Shown piece by piece: positions 26,162 to 36,968 of a stretch of 64,000 nucleotides of DNA. Within the stretch, counting starts at the first letter, position 1. Each line of letters starts with the position of its first letter. This DNA is from CAVSRC01 sp963830205 (GTDB taxonomy: Bacteria > Pseudomonadota > Alphaproteobacteria > Rhizobiales > Kaistiaceae). A model generated the notes under the pieces. That model did no database searches, was not told the DNA's origin, and saw nothing but the letters and a program-made list of their open reading frames with translations. Where the stretch lies: assembly GCA_963830205.1 (NCBI GenBank), contig CAWHLP010000020.1:120665-184664 (forward strand), written 5' to 3'. The translations under genes and the position numbers were made by a program.

Positions 26162-27061
26162 ATGAGCCGACCGACCACCGAGGCAAGCGCGCTGGAGCGC
26201 GTCAGGAAGCTCGCCTTCTGGCAGGGGCCGATCGAACCGACGCGCGTCTATGGCGGCATCACCAACATCAACTACCGGGTCGAGGACGGCGGCAAGAGCT
26301 ACTTCGTGCGCGTCGGTGATGACATCCCGGTGCACCACATCCTGCGCTTCAACGAGCGCGCGGCGACCAGCGCCGCCGATGCCGCCGGCATCTCGCCCGA
26401 GCTGGTGCACGCCGAGCCCGGCGTGATGATCATGCGCTTCATCGAAGGCATGACCTGCACGGCCGAGGACATCCGCGACCCGGCCCGGCTGAAGCGGGCG
26501 ATCACGCTGGTCAAGCGCGTGCACCGCGAAATGCCGCGCCACATCAGCGGGCCGATCCTGGCCTTCTGGGTGTTCTATGCCATCCGCAACTACGTGCGCA
26601 CGCTCGACGAGGCGGGCAGCCGCTACGCCTCGCGGCTGTCCGAACTCGCCGACATCGCCGACGGGCTGGAACTGGCGGTCGGGCCGGTGGACTTCGTCTT
26701 CGCCCACAACGACCTCCTGCCCGGCAACTTCATCGACGACGGCGAGCGTCTGTGGCTGATCGACTGGGACTATGGCGGCTTCAACGCGCCGCTCTTCGAC
26801 CTCGCCAACCTGGCTTCGAACAGCAACTTCGACCGCGAGCAGGAGGCTTGGCTGCTGCACACCTATTACGGCCGGCCGCCGGACCCGCGGCTCATCGCCA
26901 GCTTCGACGCCATGAAATGCGCATCGCTGATGCGCGAGGTGCTGTGGAGCATGGTCTCGGAAATCTATTCGACCATCGACTTCGACTACCCCGCCTATAC
27001 GGCCGACTACATGGACCGCTTCGCGCGCGCCTATGCCAGCTATCGCGTGGCGTACGGCTGA
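26162..27061 (+). CDS. Choline/ethanolamine kinase-like phosphotransferase
   Basis: A 299-residue protein with an APH/choline-kinase fold. The Brenner motif is VFAHNDLLPGNFID (~187-200), with catalytic Asp, followed by the metal-binding LIDWDYGGFNAPLFDLA. The N-terminal GGITNINYRVEDGGKSYFVRV is the nucleotide-binding loop region. The family phosphorylates small amines or alcohols such as choline or thiamine. The substrate is not fixed here. ATG 26162 is chosen by family length, while ATG 26105 is in frame and adds 19 residues. Confidence 0.8.
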   Translation: MSRPTTEASALERVRKLAFWQGPIEPTRVYGGITNINYRVEDGGKSYFVRVGDDIPVHHILRFNERAATSAADAAGISPELVHAEPGVMIMRFIEGMTCTAEDIRDPARLKRAITLVKRVHREMPRHISGPILAFWVFYAIRNYVRTLDEAGSRYASRLSELADIADGLELAVGPVDFVFAHNDLLPGNFIDDGERLWLIDWDYGGFNAPLFDLANLASNSNFDREQEAWLLHTYYGRPPDPRLIASFDAMKCASLMREVLWSMVSEIYSTIDFDYPAYTADYMDRFARAYASYRVAYG

Positions 27062-27092
27062 GACCTTCGGCGGCCGACGCGCTTCCTGGCGC

Positions 27093-27956
27093 TCAGCCGG
27101 TGATCCGGCCGAGGACCTCGACAAGGCCGGCGAGGACGCCATCGTCGTCGTCGCGGATGAGGCGGATGCCGAGATTGCTCGGCGGCGTCCCCACCGAACA
27201 GGCGCCGCCCTTGGGGTCGCGCACAAAATCGGTGAGGTAGGTGCGGTGGGCGCCCTCGATGACGCGCACGCCACAGACTTCCGTCTCGCTCAGCGATCCG
27301 TCGCTGCCGGTTGAGCGGCTGACATAGCAGCTTGACGTCCAGTCCCAGATGTTTCCGGCGACATCGGCAAGGCCGTTCTGGTTGAGCCCGAAGGTGCCGA
27401 AGGGCTGCGGCCGGCTGTCCACCGCCCGCTCGCTCGCCGCCGTCCGCGCGTAGATCGCCAGCCACCGCTTGGCCGGATTGGCGGCATCGCCGTCCTCGAC
27501 GACGGTGTTGTCGTGGAAGAGGCCGGCGGCGGCATAGGCCCATTCGGCGTCGGTCGGCAGGCGATAGTGGTGGCCGGTTTCGTGGCTGAGCCAGGCGGCA
27601 TAGGAAACCGCGTCGTACCAGCTCACGCCGACGGCGGGGACCGCGTCGGCATTTGCCGGCAGCCTCGCTTCGACCGGCTTGCAGGCATGGGCAGCGACGC
27701 AGCGCTCATAGTCGGCGCGGCTGACGTTGTTCTTCATGATGGCGACCGGCCGGACGAAGGTCACCGTCTCCAGCGGCGGGTTCACCGGCTGGCCGTCGCT
27801 GAGGAACTGGCCGGCGACGCGGTAGTCGAAGCTCGCCGCCGGCAGGACCACCAGCTCGGTCGGATCATCGGCAGAGTGCGGCGAGAGAGCCAGGCCGGCA
27901 GCGAGTCCGAGGGCGGCCAGGCCGGTGAATGCGAACGTCTTGATGGGCTCGGACAT
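27093..27956 (-). CDS. nirV: NirV, formylglycine-generating-enzyme-like protein linked to NirK
   Basis: A 287-residue exported or membrane-anchored protein of the SUMF1/FGE fold. The N-terminal segment FAFTGLAALGLAAGLAL is a signal or anchor. Family blocks are VGVSWYDAVSYAAWLSHETGHHYRLPTDAEWAYAA (here split at residues ~105-140), NGLADVAGNIWDWTSSCY and the terminal GACSVGTPPSNLGIRLIRD. The paired active-site cysteines of true formylglycine-generating enzymes are not evident. Its position 62 bases after nirK identifies it as NirV, a common companion of copper nitrite reductase whose function is unclear. Confidence 0.85.
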   Translation of the reverse strand: MSEPIKTFAFTGLAALGLAAGLALSPHSADDPTELVVLPAASFDYRVAGQFLSDGQPVNPPLETVTFVRPVAIMKNNVSRADYERCVAAHACKPVEARLPANADAVPAVGVSWYDAVSYAAWLSHETGHHYRLPTDAEWAYAAAGLFHDNTVVEDGDAANPAKRWLAIYARTAASERAVDSRPQPFGTFGLNQNGLADVAGNIWDWTSSCYVSRSTGSDGSLSETEVCGVRVIEGAHRTYLTDFVRDPKGGACSVGTPPSNLGIRLIRDDDDGVLAGLVEVLGRITG

Positions 27957-28018
27957 GACAGCACCGGACGGTTGGCGGTCCGCCCCGTCAGCGGAGCGGA
28001 CCGTGACCAGCGTCGCTT

Positions 28019-29122
28019 CTAGTTGGCGACGATCGGGCCGGGCGCGCTGACCTGGGTCATCAGGTCGTCGTTCCACTTGCCCTCGACCTTGAAGTGGGCG
28101 GTGGCGCCAAGCTCGGCCGCCTCGATCAGGTTGTGGTTGACGTAGGCGTAGATGCCCGGCTGGCGGAATGTGTAGAGCGCCGCGGTGGCGGAACCGCCGG
28201 GGACGAACCACGTCTCGAGGCCGACCATCGGCGGATTGTCGAACTTGCCGAGCTCCCAGACGTAGTCGCCGTGGCCGCCGATCAGGTGCGGGCGGGTGTC
28301 GCGGTTGGCCTGGGAGTGGATGATGAGCACCGTCTCGCCGACATTGGCCTGCATGGCGTTGTCGCCGGTCAGGGAATTGACCTTGCCCTCGAAGACGACA
28401 TGCGACGGGATCAGCTTGCGCATCGTATCGGTGGTGTCGGCATAGGAGTCGCCGAGGCTGTCGAAGGTCTTGAAGTTCCCGTCTTCGTCGCGCGGGACGT
28501 AGAAGTCGCTCTCGCCGACATAGAAGACCTTGTCGTAGTGGAGCGGCTTGCCATCGCCGTCCTTGAGGCCGTCGCGCGGCAGCACCATCACCGCGCCGTT
28601 CATGCCGGAGGTGACGTGCCACGGGATCATGCCGGGAGGCGCGCAGTGATAGACGAACACGCCGGGACGCGTCGCCTTGAAGCGCAGCGTCACCTGCTGG
28701 CCGGGATAGATGAGCGTCAGTCCGCCGCCGCCGAGCGCCCCGGTGGAGGCGTGGAAGTCGATGTTGTGCGGCATCTCGTTGCCGTCGGGGTTGACCAAGG
28801 TGAGCTGTACGTAGTCGCCCTCGTGCACGACCATCAGCGGACCGGGCAGCCAGCCGTTGTAGGCCATGGACCACATCTTGGTGCCCTCATCGTCGATGAC
28901 GATCTCCTTCTCGACCACGTGCATGGTGAACTCGAAGACCTTGGGTGCGGCGGTGGTCGCCTGCTCGTGGGCATGGACCAGCGGCGGCTTCACCAGCTCG
29001 ACCTTGACGTGCTCGAGACCGGCTGCATCCTGAGGGCCGGCAGCGGCGAGAACCGGAGCCCGGCTGGCGGCGACAAGCGCCGTGAGAGTGGTGCCGATCA
29101 GCGCCTGGCGACGGGTAATCAT
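28019..29122 (-). CDS. nirK: Copper-containing nitrite reductase NirK
   Basis: A 367-residue periplasmic enzyme that reduces nitrite to nitric oxide in denitrification. A twin-arginine signal MITRRQALIGTTLTAL starts it. Two cupredoxin domains carry the ligands: type 2 His and catalytic Asp in MPHNIDFHAST, type 1 and 2 ligands Cys, His and Met in VYHCAPPGMIPWHVTSGM, catalytic His in DTRPHLIGGHGDYVW and the last His in YAYVNHNLIEA. It leads nirK-nirV. The divergent Crp/Fnr gene and the palindrome in between suggest control by low oxygen or NO. Confidence 0.95.
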   Translation of the reverse strand: MITRRQALIGTTLTALVAASRAPVLAAAGPQDAAGLEHVKVELVKPPLVHAHEQATTAAPKVFEFTMHVVEKEIVIDDEGTKMWSMAYNGWLPGPLMVVHEGDYVQLTLVNPDGNEMPHNIDFHASTGALGGGGLTLIYPGQQVTLRFKATRPGVFVYHCAPPGMIPWHVTSGMNGAVMVLPRDGLKDGDGKPLHYDKVFYVGESDFYVPRDEDGNFKTFDSLGDSYADTTDTMRKLIPSHVVFEGKVNSLTGDNAMQANVGETVLIIHSQANRDTRPHLIGGHGDYVWELGKFDNPPMVGLETWFVPGGSATAALYTFRQPGIYAYVNHNLIEAAELGATAHFKVEGKWNDDLMTQVSAPGPIVAN

Positions 29123-29184
29123 GGTTCCAAATCCTCTTTCGCTGTGTTCTATGGGCGGACTATGGTCCGGCTGGCCTGGTTCTT

Positions 29185-29202
29185 CTTTGTGCGCCAACAA
29201 AG
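29185..29202. promoter_or_regulatory. Palindrome in the nirK/Crp-Fnr divergent gap
   Basis: CTTTGT-GCGCCA-ACAAAG has perfect 6-base arms. It lies 50 bases from the regulator ATG and 63 bases from the nirK ATG. The size fits a Crp/Fnr-superfamily site, though the half-site is not the classic TTGAT of Fnr. An NnrR/Dnr-like site is plausible. Confidence 0.6.
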
Positions 29203-29252
29203 ACCGATGAGAATGTCTGTCCGCCCGCAGCGGTCACCCAGGGATTGACCTC

Positions 29253-29975
29253 ATGGCCACGCCGATCGACCGATCGCTGGTTAGCGATTTCGAGATATTC
29301 AAGGGCGTCCCGCCCGAGGACATCGATGCCGTGCTGGCGCTCGCCCGTCCACGCCGCCTGGTGGAGGGCGCCGTTGCCTTCCGCCAGGGAACGCCGGCCG
29401 AGGAGTTCTTCCTGCTGCTCAACGGCCGCCTGAAGGTCCAGCAGACCACTCCGGACGGCCAGCAGATCGTGGTGCGCCACATCAATCCGGGCGACCTGTT
29501 CGGCATCGCCCCGGCGGTGCACAGGCCGGACTATCCGGGGACGGCCATGGCCATGGTGGAGAGCCTGGCGCTGGTCTGGCCGGTGGGCCAGTGGGACGCC
29601 TTCATCGGGCGCAACCCGGCTTTCGCCATGGGGGCGATGCAAACGGTCGGGCGGCGGCTGCAGGACGCGAACACGCGCATTCGCGAACTGTCAACCGAGG
29701 CGGTCGAGCGCCGCATCGCCCACACCATCCTCAGGCTGGTCAATCAGGCCGGCCGCAAGACGCCCAAAGGTATCGAGATCGATTTTCCAGTGACGCGCGA
29801 GGACATCGCCGAGATGTCCGGCACGACGCTGCACACGGTCTCGCGCGTGATGAGCGGCTGGCAGCAAAAGGGGATGGTCACGCTCGGCCGACGGCGGGTC
29901 ACCGTCAACGACGCGCACCGGCTGTTCATCCTGGCTGAGGGAAGCGGGCCCGCGTCGTCCGGGCCACCTGGGTGA
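29253..29975 (+). CDS. Crp/Fnr family regulator (NnrR/Dnr-like)
   Basis: A 240-residue regulator. The cyclic-nucleotide-binding-like beta roll is FLLLNGRLKVQQTTPDGQQIVVRHINPGDLFGI (seen in parts, residues ~45-80), followed by a dimer helix and the C-terminal HTH EDIAEMSGTTLHTVSRVMSGW (~185-205). The N-terminal cysteines that bind the Fnr iron-sulfur cluster are absent, so it is not an oxygen-sensing Fnr. Divergence from nirK suggests an NnrR/Dnr-type nitric-oxide responder. That assignment is inference from context. Confidence 0.83.
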   Translation: MATPIDRSLVSDFEIFKGVPPEDIDAVLALARPRRLVEGAVAFRQGTPAEEFFLLLNGRLKVQQTTPDGQQIVVRHINPGDLFGIAPAVHRPDYPGTAMAMVESLALVWPVGQWDAFIGRNPAFAMGAMQTVGRRLQDANTRIRELSTEAVERRIAHTILRLVNQAGRKTPKGIEIDFPVTREDIAEMSGTTLHTVSRVMSGWQQKGMVTLGRRRVTVNDAHRLFILAEGSGPASSGPPG

Positions 29976-30171
29976 TCTCGGCGAGCAGCGGGTCGAGGGC
30001 GACCTTGTGCGCGGCGCAGGCTTCTTCCAGCGTATGCAGCCCGCCCACCGGGCAGCCGGCGCAGGCCATGCCGCGCGCCAGGAACAGGCGGATCGTCTTC
30101 GGCCACAGCTTCATGATGGTGCAGACCGGCGTCTGGTCGTGCGGGCTTGCGGTTTCTGCGCGGCTTGTCAT
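29926..30171 (-). CDS. DUF1858 domain protein
   Basis: An 81-residue protein with the DUF1858 domain: VCTIMKLWPKTIRLFLARGMACAGCPVGGLHTLEEAC (seen in parts). The CAGCP cysteine pair is the family's conserved feature, related to the small domain seen with hybrid-cluster and nitrosative-stress proteins. Its 3' end overlaps the Crp/Fnr gene end by 50 bases on the opposite strand. Start ATG 30171 is chosen by family length, and the open frame upstream is non-coding. It may be part of the nitrite/NO response. Confidence 0.78.
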   Translation of the reverse strand: MTSRAETASPHDQTPVCTIMKLWPKTIRLFLARGMACAGCPVGGLHTLEEACAAHKVALDPLLAEITQVARTTRARFPQPG

Positions 30172-30245
30172 GGGCGCGACTGTAGCCGCAGGGCCGCCCT
30201 GCCTTCTTTGACGCACGACAAGGACCGGCGCGATTGCAGACATGC

Positions 30246-30271
30246 GAAGGGCCGCCCTTGGGCGGCCCTTC
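30246..30271. terminator. Bidirectional hairpin terminator candidate
   Basis: GAAGGGCCGCCC / GGGCGGCCCTTC with a 2-base loop gives a very stable 12-bp stem. It lies 45 bases after the stop of the 24-codon ORF on the minus strand and upstream of the DUF1858 gene. No long T-run follows on either side. Confidence 0.65.
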
Positions 30272-30316
30272 CATTGTCCGTCCGCTTGTGAGGCGGATCC
30301 GAAGACCTTCAAACGC

Positions 30317-30391
30317 CTAGGAGGCGCAAACCTCGCCAAAGGCGGGTTTCCAGGTCCGGTCCGCCGCACGCGGCGTATGACAATGAGACAC
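30317..30391 (-). CDS. 24-residue ORF with full-length Shine-Dalgarno
   Basis: A short ORF (MSHCHTPRAADRTWKPAFGE, then four more residues) starts with GTG 30391. Upstream at 30393-30407 is GAAAGGAGGTGATCC, complementary along all 15 bases to the 3' end of 16S rRNA, with 7 bases between AGGAGG and the start. Such a perfect ribosome site is hard to get by chance and argues for strong translation or ribosome capture. The peptide has Cys and His residues and no known family. It could be a small protein or a regulatory leader. Confidence 0.6.
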   Translation of the reverse strand: MSHCHTPRAADRTWKPAFGEVCAS

Positions 30392-30463
30392 TGGATCACC
30401 TCCTTTCGTTTGTTGATAGGAACTCCAATATGGGCTGCGTCGCGATTCCCCGCAAGCCCGACG

Positions 30464-31141
30464 TCACTTCCCGACGGCGAGGCCCAATTCCTCCACCCGC
30501 TCGGGCGGCAGCCGGTCGCCGGCCAGGAAATCGAAGGCGACGACGGCGCCATGGCCGGGCGCCAGCCGGCAACGATATCTGAGCGCATACCAGTCGTCGC
30601 CGCTGCGCACGGCGGCGCCTTCGGCATCGACCGTGTCGCGTCCGATCGCCAGCGCCTTCATGGCATAGGCACTGACGATCTCCGGCGTGAAGTCGTGGCG
30701 CACCCGCGCCACCTGCTGCAGCGCCTCGATATTGCAGAGCTGGACCATGCGCTCGGTCGGATTGAGCTTGGGCAGCGCTTCCCGCGCCCTCCGGTTACGT
30801 GGCTCGGCGAGCGCCAGGCCCGACAGGATGGTGGCGGCGTGCATCAGCGGCGAGGCCGCTTCCGGCGGCTTCGCGGCCGGCGGCTCCAGCGTCGCGGTTT
30901 CGGGCGGCGTTGGCGGCGGTGTCTCTGGCGCCGCCGGCGGCGCCGCCGGCGCGGTCAACGCCGCCACCTCGTCCGGCGTCAGCAGGGTGACGGGAATGCT
31001 CTCCTCAAGCGGCGCGACCGGCGGCGGGGCAGCCCACATCTGCACGATGGCGAAGGCGACGAGGGCATGGAGCAGGACGGAAGCGGCGACGCTGCCCGCC
31101 GTCTCTGCCGGTCCATTCCGAGGAACCGCCTCTTCAAGCAT
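30464..31141 (-). CDS. DUF930 domain protein, membrane-anchored
   Basis: A 225-residue protein. It has an N-terminal membrane segment (SVAASVLLHALVAFAIVQMW), then a long Pro/Ala-rich stretch as in TonB-like spacers (TAPAAPPAAPETPPPTPPET), then a C-terminal DUF930 domain (NPTERMVQLCNIEALQQVAR, FTPEIVSAYAMKAL and DDWYALRYRCRLAPG). The layout suggests a periplasm-spanning protein, and the function is unknown. ATG 31141 is chosen, and GTG 31264 is in frame and would add 41 residues. Confidence 0.75.
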   Translation of the reverse strand: MLEEAVPRNGPAETAGSVAASVLLHALVAFAIVQMWAAPPPVAPLEESIPVTLLTPDEVAALTAPAAPPAAPETPPPTPPETATLEPPAAKPPEAASPLMHAATILSGLALAEPRNRRAREALPKLNPTERMVQLCNIEALQQVARVRHDFTPEIVSAYAMKALAIGRDTVDAEGAAVRSGDDWYALRYRCRLAPGHGAVVAFDFLAGDRLPPERVEELGLAVGK

Positions 31142-31324
31142 CGCCCACGCGTCGCCCCGCACTTCCCGACAAGGACGGCGCGATGCGTCCGGCCCTTGCC
31201 CATGATCCGTCCCTGCGGCAAATGTCGCGCTGAAATCGCCCGGAATTGCGACCGCGGGAGACACCCGTTGCCGTACACCGGTGCGACGCCGTCCGTGAAG
31301 CGGCCGCCGGCAGAGTGAAACGCC

Positions 31325-32512
31325 TTGGACGCATCGAACGACCCTACCCCGGACCCCGCCAGCCGCAGCCGTCCCGGCCGCGCGGCGCTCCGCGCCTTGA
31401 AGCTGACGAGCTTCCGCAACTACGCCGCCCTGTCGCTCACCCTCGACGGGCGGCCGGTCGTGCTCACCGGGCCGAACGGCGCCGGCAAGACCAACCTGCT
31501 CGAGGCCGTGTCCTTCCTGACGCCCGGACGGGGCCTGCGCCGCGCCCGGCTGGACGAGGTGGCGCGGCAGCCGGGAGACGGCAGCTGGGCGGTGGCGGCG
31601 ACGGTGGAGAACGCCGCCGGCATGGTGGAGCTCGGCACCGGCATCGCCATGACCGCGGAGGGACCGGAAAGCCGCCGCTCGGTCAGGGTCAACCGGGCGC
31701 CGGCGGGTTCACCCGACGCGCTGCTCGACCATCTGCGCGTCATCTGGCTGACGCCGTCCATGGACGGCCTGTTCACCGGACCGGCTGCGGACCGGCGACG
31801 CTTCCTCGACCGGGCGGTGCTGACCATCGACCGCGGCCACGGCACGCGCGTCAACGCCTTCGAGAAGGCGATGCGCGGGCGCAACCGCCTGCTCGCCGAA
31901 GACGTGCCGGACGGCCGCTGGCTCGATGCCATCGAGCGCGAGATGGCCGAACTGGCGGTAGCCATCGCTGCGGCGCGGCGCGAATGGGCGGGCTTCGCCG
32001 TGGCGCTCATCGCCGAAGGCGACGTGGCGGCGCCCTTCCCGGCCGCGGAGATCGCGCTCGAAGGCACGCTCGAGCACCTGCTCGACGGGCACAGGGCGAG
32101 CGCGGTGGAGGAGATCTATGCCGCCGGCCTTGCCGGCGACCGGCCGCGCGATGCGAGCGCCAGCCGCACGCTCTCCGGACCCCACCTTTCCGACCTCCGC
32201 GTCCGCCACGCCCCCAAGCAGGCGGCCGCCGAGACCTGCTCGACCGGCGAGCAGAAGGCGCTGCTGATCGGCCTGGTGCTTGCCCAGGCGCGGCTGGCGG
32301 CCCGGCTTTCCGGCGAGACGCCGCTGGTGCTGCTTGACGAGATCGCCGCCCATCTCGACGCGGAGCGGCGCCAGGCCCTGTTCGCCGTCCTCGACGACCT
32401 CGGCTGCCAGGCCTTCATGACCGGCACCGACGCGGCCGTCTTCGCCCCCTTCGGCGAGCGGGCACAGCATCTGGCCGTCGCCGAGGGTGCCGTGACCCCT
32501 TCCCCGGCGTGA
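31325..32512 (+). CDS. recF: DNA replication/repair protein RecF
   Basis: A 395-residue SMC-like ATPase that loads RecA at single-strand gaps. Walker A is TGPNGAGKTNLLEAV (~52-66), the ABC signature region is CSTGEQKALLIGLVLAQAR (~300-318), and Walker B is PLVLLDEIAAHLD (~330-342). TTG 31325 is the only start that includes the first beta strand. In most relatives recF directly follows dnaN. Here dnaN is about 30 kb away in the opposite orientation. lysE begins 23 bases after the stop. Confidence 0.92.
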   Translation: MDASNDPTPDPASRSRPGRAALRALKLTSFRNYAALSLTLDGRPVVLTGPNGAGKTNLLEAVSFLTPGRGLRRARLDEVARQPGDGSWAVAATVENAAGMVELGTGIAMTAEGPESRRSVRVNRAPAGSPDALLDHLRVIWLTPSMDGLFTGPAADRRRFLDRAVLTIDRGHGTRVNAFEKAMRGRNRLLAEDVPDGRWLDAIEREMAELAVAIAAARREWAGFAVALIAEGDVAAPFPAAEIALEGTLEHLLDGHRASAVEEIYAAGLAGDRPRDASASRTLSGPHLSDLRVRHAPKQAAAETCSTGEQKALLIGLVLAQARLAARLSGETPLVLLDEIAAHLDAERRQALFAVLDDLGCQAFMTGTDAAVFAPFGERAQHLAVAEGAVTPSPA

Positions 32513-32535
32513 GGATTGGGACTAAGGCAACCGCC

Positions 32536-33150
32536 ATGAACCTCGCCCATCTCCTCACCTTCACGGTGGCGTTGACCATCGCCGTGGCCAGTCCCGGCCC
32601 GGGCGTGGCGGCCGTGGTGGCACGGGCGCTCTCCACCGGCTTCCGCCGGACCGTGCCGATCATCGGCGGCCTGATCATCGGCGACATCATCTACATCTCT
32701 GCCGCCATCGGCGGGCTGGCGGCGCTCGCCACCACCTTCGGCGAGGTCTTCATCGTCGTGCGCTGGCTGGGCGCGGCCTATCTCATCTACCTCGCCATCC
32801 GCCTGTGGCGGAGCCGGCCGGAGCACGCGCCGGACGCGACGGCGCGCCCGCGCGGCTCGGCCGTTCAGGTGTTCCTCGCCGGGCTGTCGATCACGCTCGG
32901 CAACCCGAAGGTGATGGTCTTCTACCTGGCCCTGCTGCCGGCGCTGATCGACCTGCGCACGGTCGGCCTGGCGGAATACCTCGCCATGATCGGCATCGTC
33001 GCCGTGGTGCTGACGGTGGTCATCGGCGCCTATGCGGCGCTTGCCGGCCGCGCCCGCACGTTCCTGGCCTCGCCCGGACGGCGCAAGGTGCTCGACCGCA
33101 TCGCCGGCTCGGTCATGGCCGGGGCCGCGGCCGCCATCATCGTCCGCTGA
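32536..33150 (+). CDS. LysE/RhtB family exporter
   Basis: A 204-residue inner-membrane protein with five to six hydrophobic segments. The family signature is FTVALTIAVASPGPGVAAVVARAL (~8-31), followed by GLSITLGNPKVMVFYLALLPAL (~115-136). These proteins export amino acids such as lysine, homoserine or threonine. The exact cargo is unknown. It starts 23 bases after recF, so it may be co-transcribed with it. Confidence 0.85.
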   Translation: MNLAHLLTFTVALTIAVASPGPGVAAVVARALSTGFRRTVPIIGGLIIGDIIYISAAIGGLAALATTFGEVFIVVRWLGAAYLIYLAIRLWRSRPEHAPDATARPRGSAVQVFLAGLSITLGNPKVMVFYLALLPALIDLRTVGLAEYLAMIGIVAVVLTVVIGAYAALAGRARTFLASPGRRKVLDRIAGSVMAGAAAAIIVR

Positions 33151-33157
33151 AGCGCCC

Positions 33158-33733
33158 TCACTCCTGCCGCTTGATGAAGCGGCGGTGCAGCCAGGTGAGC
33201 ACCGCATAGGAGACGATGCCGACCGCCACCATGGCGATCAGAACATGCTCGATGTGGTGGAAGTTGCCGAGGGTGGCCTCGATGGTGCGCCCGAAGGCGA
33301 AGCCGAGGCCGATCATCACCGCCGCCCAGACGAAGGCGGCGATGGCGTTCAGGATGGCGAACTTCTTCGCCGAGACGTTGGAGACGCCGATGGCCAGCGG
33401 GCTCACCGTCCTCAGGCCGTAGAGGAAGCGGAAGATCAGGATATAGAGCGTCGCGCCGGCCTCGACCCGCTTGAGCGCCTTGGCGAAGAGCGGCCGGTTG
33501 CGCTGGCGCATGACCATGGGATGGTCGGCGAAGCGGCGGCCGACCATGAACAGAACCTGGTCGCTGGCGAGCGCCCCGAGAAAGGCCGCCCCCAGCGCCA
33601 GGCGGCCGTCGATGACCCCCTGATGGGCGAGGAACCCCGCCATGATGGCGATCGTCTCGCCTTCCAAGAGCGTGCCCAGGAAGACGACCAGCAGCCCGTA
33701 GGTGGCGATGAAGTGCTCGGCCAGCGGCAACAA
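33158..33733 (-). CDS. DedA family membrane protein
   Basis: A 191-residue DedA-family protein. The conserved blocks are GTLLEGETIAIMAGFLAHQG (with acidic Glu), GRRFADHP and ILIFRFLYGLRTVSPLAIGVSNVSAKKFAILN, with three to four membrane helices. The family supports membrane homeostasis and undecaprenyl or phospholipid flipping. TTG 33733 with GGAG upstream is the chosen start. Upstream residues in the open frame are non-coding. It converges on lysE with a 7-base gap. Confidence 0.83.
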   Translation of the reverse strand: MLPLAEHFIATYGLLVVFLGTLLEGETIAIMAGFLAHQGVIDGRLALGAAFLGALASDQVLFMVGRRFADHPMVMRQRNRPLFAKALKRVEAGATLYILIFRFLYGLRTVSPLAIGVSNVSAKKFAILNAIAAFVWAAVMIGLGFAFGRTIEATLGNFHHIEHVLIAMVAVGIVSYAVLTWLHRRFIKRQE

Positions 33734-33972
33734 AGGAGCTCCGATCGGGGCGGGTGCGGGCGTCCATGCGGCGGCGCCGGAGAAGGTCGGTTGAGAGGCG
33801 CGCGGGCGGCTCGAATCCGGTGTCCCGCAATAGCATATCAGCCCGGCTCCCGACACTCACCCGAAAGGTCGCGGAATCGGGCCGTTTGTGCGGCGCACAA
33901 AATGCCCCTAAATTGCTGGCGAACGGTCGAAATCCGGCCTCGGCTCTGCTATATATGACAGTATGATTCTGG

Positions 33973-34000
33973 GGCCTTTCCGGCGTCCGCTGGAAAGGCC
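33973..34000 (+). promoter_or_regulatory. Hairpin in the gyrB leader
   Basis: GGCCTTTCC / GGAAAGGCC forms a 9-bp perfect stem with a 10-base loop, 66 bases before the gyrB ATG. A TATATATGA stretch at 33950-33959 just upstream could be the -10 region, which would put the hairpin in the 5' leader. Confidence 0.5.
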
Positions 34001-34066
34001 GATTTGGGCTGTGTCGAGGCCTTGTCCCCCGACCTCCGGTGGGCCCTGCTCTAAACGGAAACGCGC

Positions 34067-36481
<2,415 letters not shown>

Positions 36482-36488
36482 GGGCAGC

Positions 36489-36968
36489 TCAGCCCGCTGC
36501 CGTGCCCAACACCTGATCCAGCCTCTCGCAAGCCAACGCGATATAGCGCGGGATTGGCCTGCCGGAGGCGTAATAGGCGACAAGGCGCCGGCTGATGCCG
36601 AGTTGCACCGCGGCGGCATCGAAGGTGAGCCGGTTCCGCTTGAGGAAGCGGGCGAAATCATCGGCAACCATCGTTTCCGCCGCGAGGCGCTCGATTGCCG
36701 TCGCCGGCATGTCGATTGCGTCGTCCTCGCCCCAGGCAATCGCCGATCCATCCTCGATCAGGTGGACGCTTGCGAGTCCGGCCGGATTGTCGCGTAGCGG
36801 TCGATAAAGCGCATAGGTGAGGATGTCGGGGCCGAGATCGATAGTCTCGCGCAGGCCCGAACGTTCTCCTGCCGCCCATTCGACCACGACCGAGAAGCCC
36901 TCCGCCACCGCGACAGTGACGATGCGCGGCATCGGCTCGCCCACGGTGATCCGCTCAGTCACGCTCAT
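36489..36968 (-). CDS. DUF2442-HTH protein (antitoxin-like)
   Basis: A 159-residue protein with an N-terminal DUF2442-like half (IVTVAVAEGFSVVVEWAAGE and ETIDLGPDILTYALYRPLRD) and a C-terminal helix-turn-helix (FARFLKRNRLTFDAAAVQLGISRRLVAYYASGRPIP). DUF2442 genes typically sit next to DUF4160 genes, as here, in pairs proposed to be toxin-antitoxin systems. The HTH would let this partner bind the palindrome upstream of the pair. Its start overlaps the DUF4160 gene end by 14 bases, showing coupling. Confidence 0.78.
   Translation of the reverse strand: MSVTERITVGEPMPRIVTVAVAEGFSVVVEWAAGERSGLRETIDLGPDILTYALYRPLRDNPAGLASVHLIEDGSAIAWGEDDAIDMPATAIERLAAETMVADDFARFLKRNRLTFDAAAVQLGISRRLVAYYASGRPIPRYIALACERLDQVLGTAAG

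Noticed and set aside
30393..30407. GGATCACCTCCTTTC on the plus strand, identical to a 16S rRNA 3' end
   Set aside because: No rRNA sequence precedes it. On the minus strand it is a Shine-Dalgarno sequence placed exactly before a short ORF.
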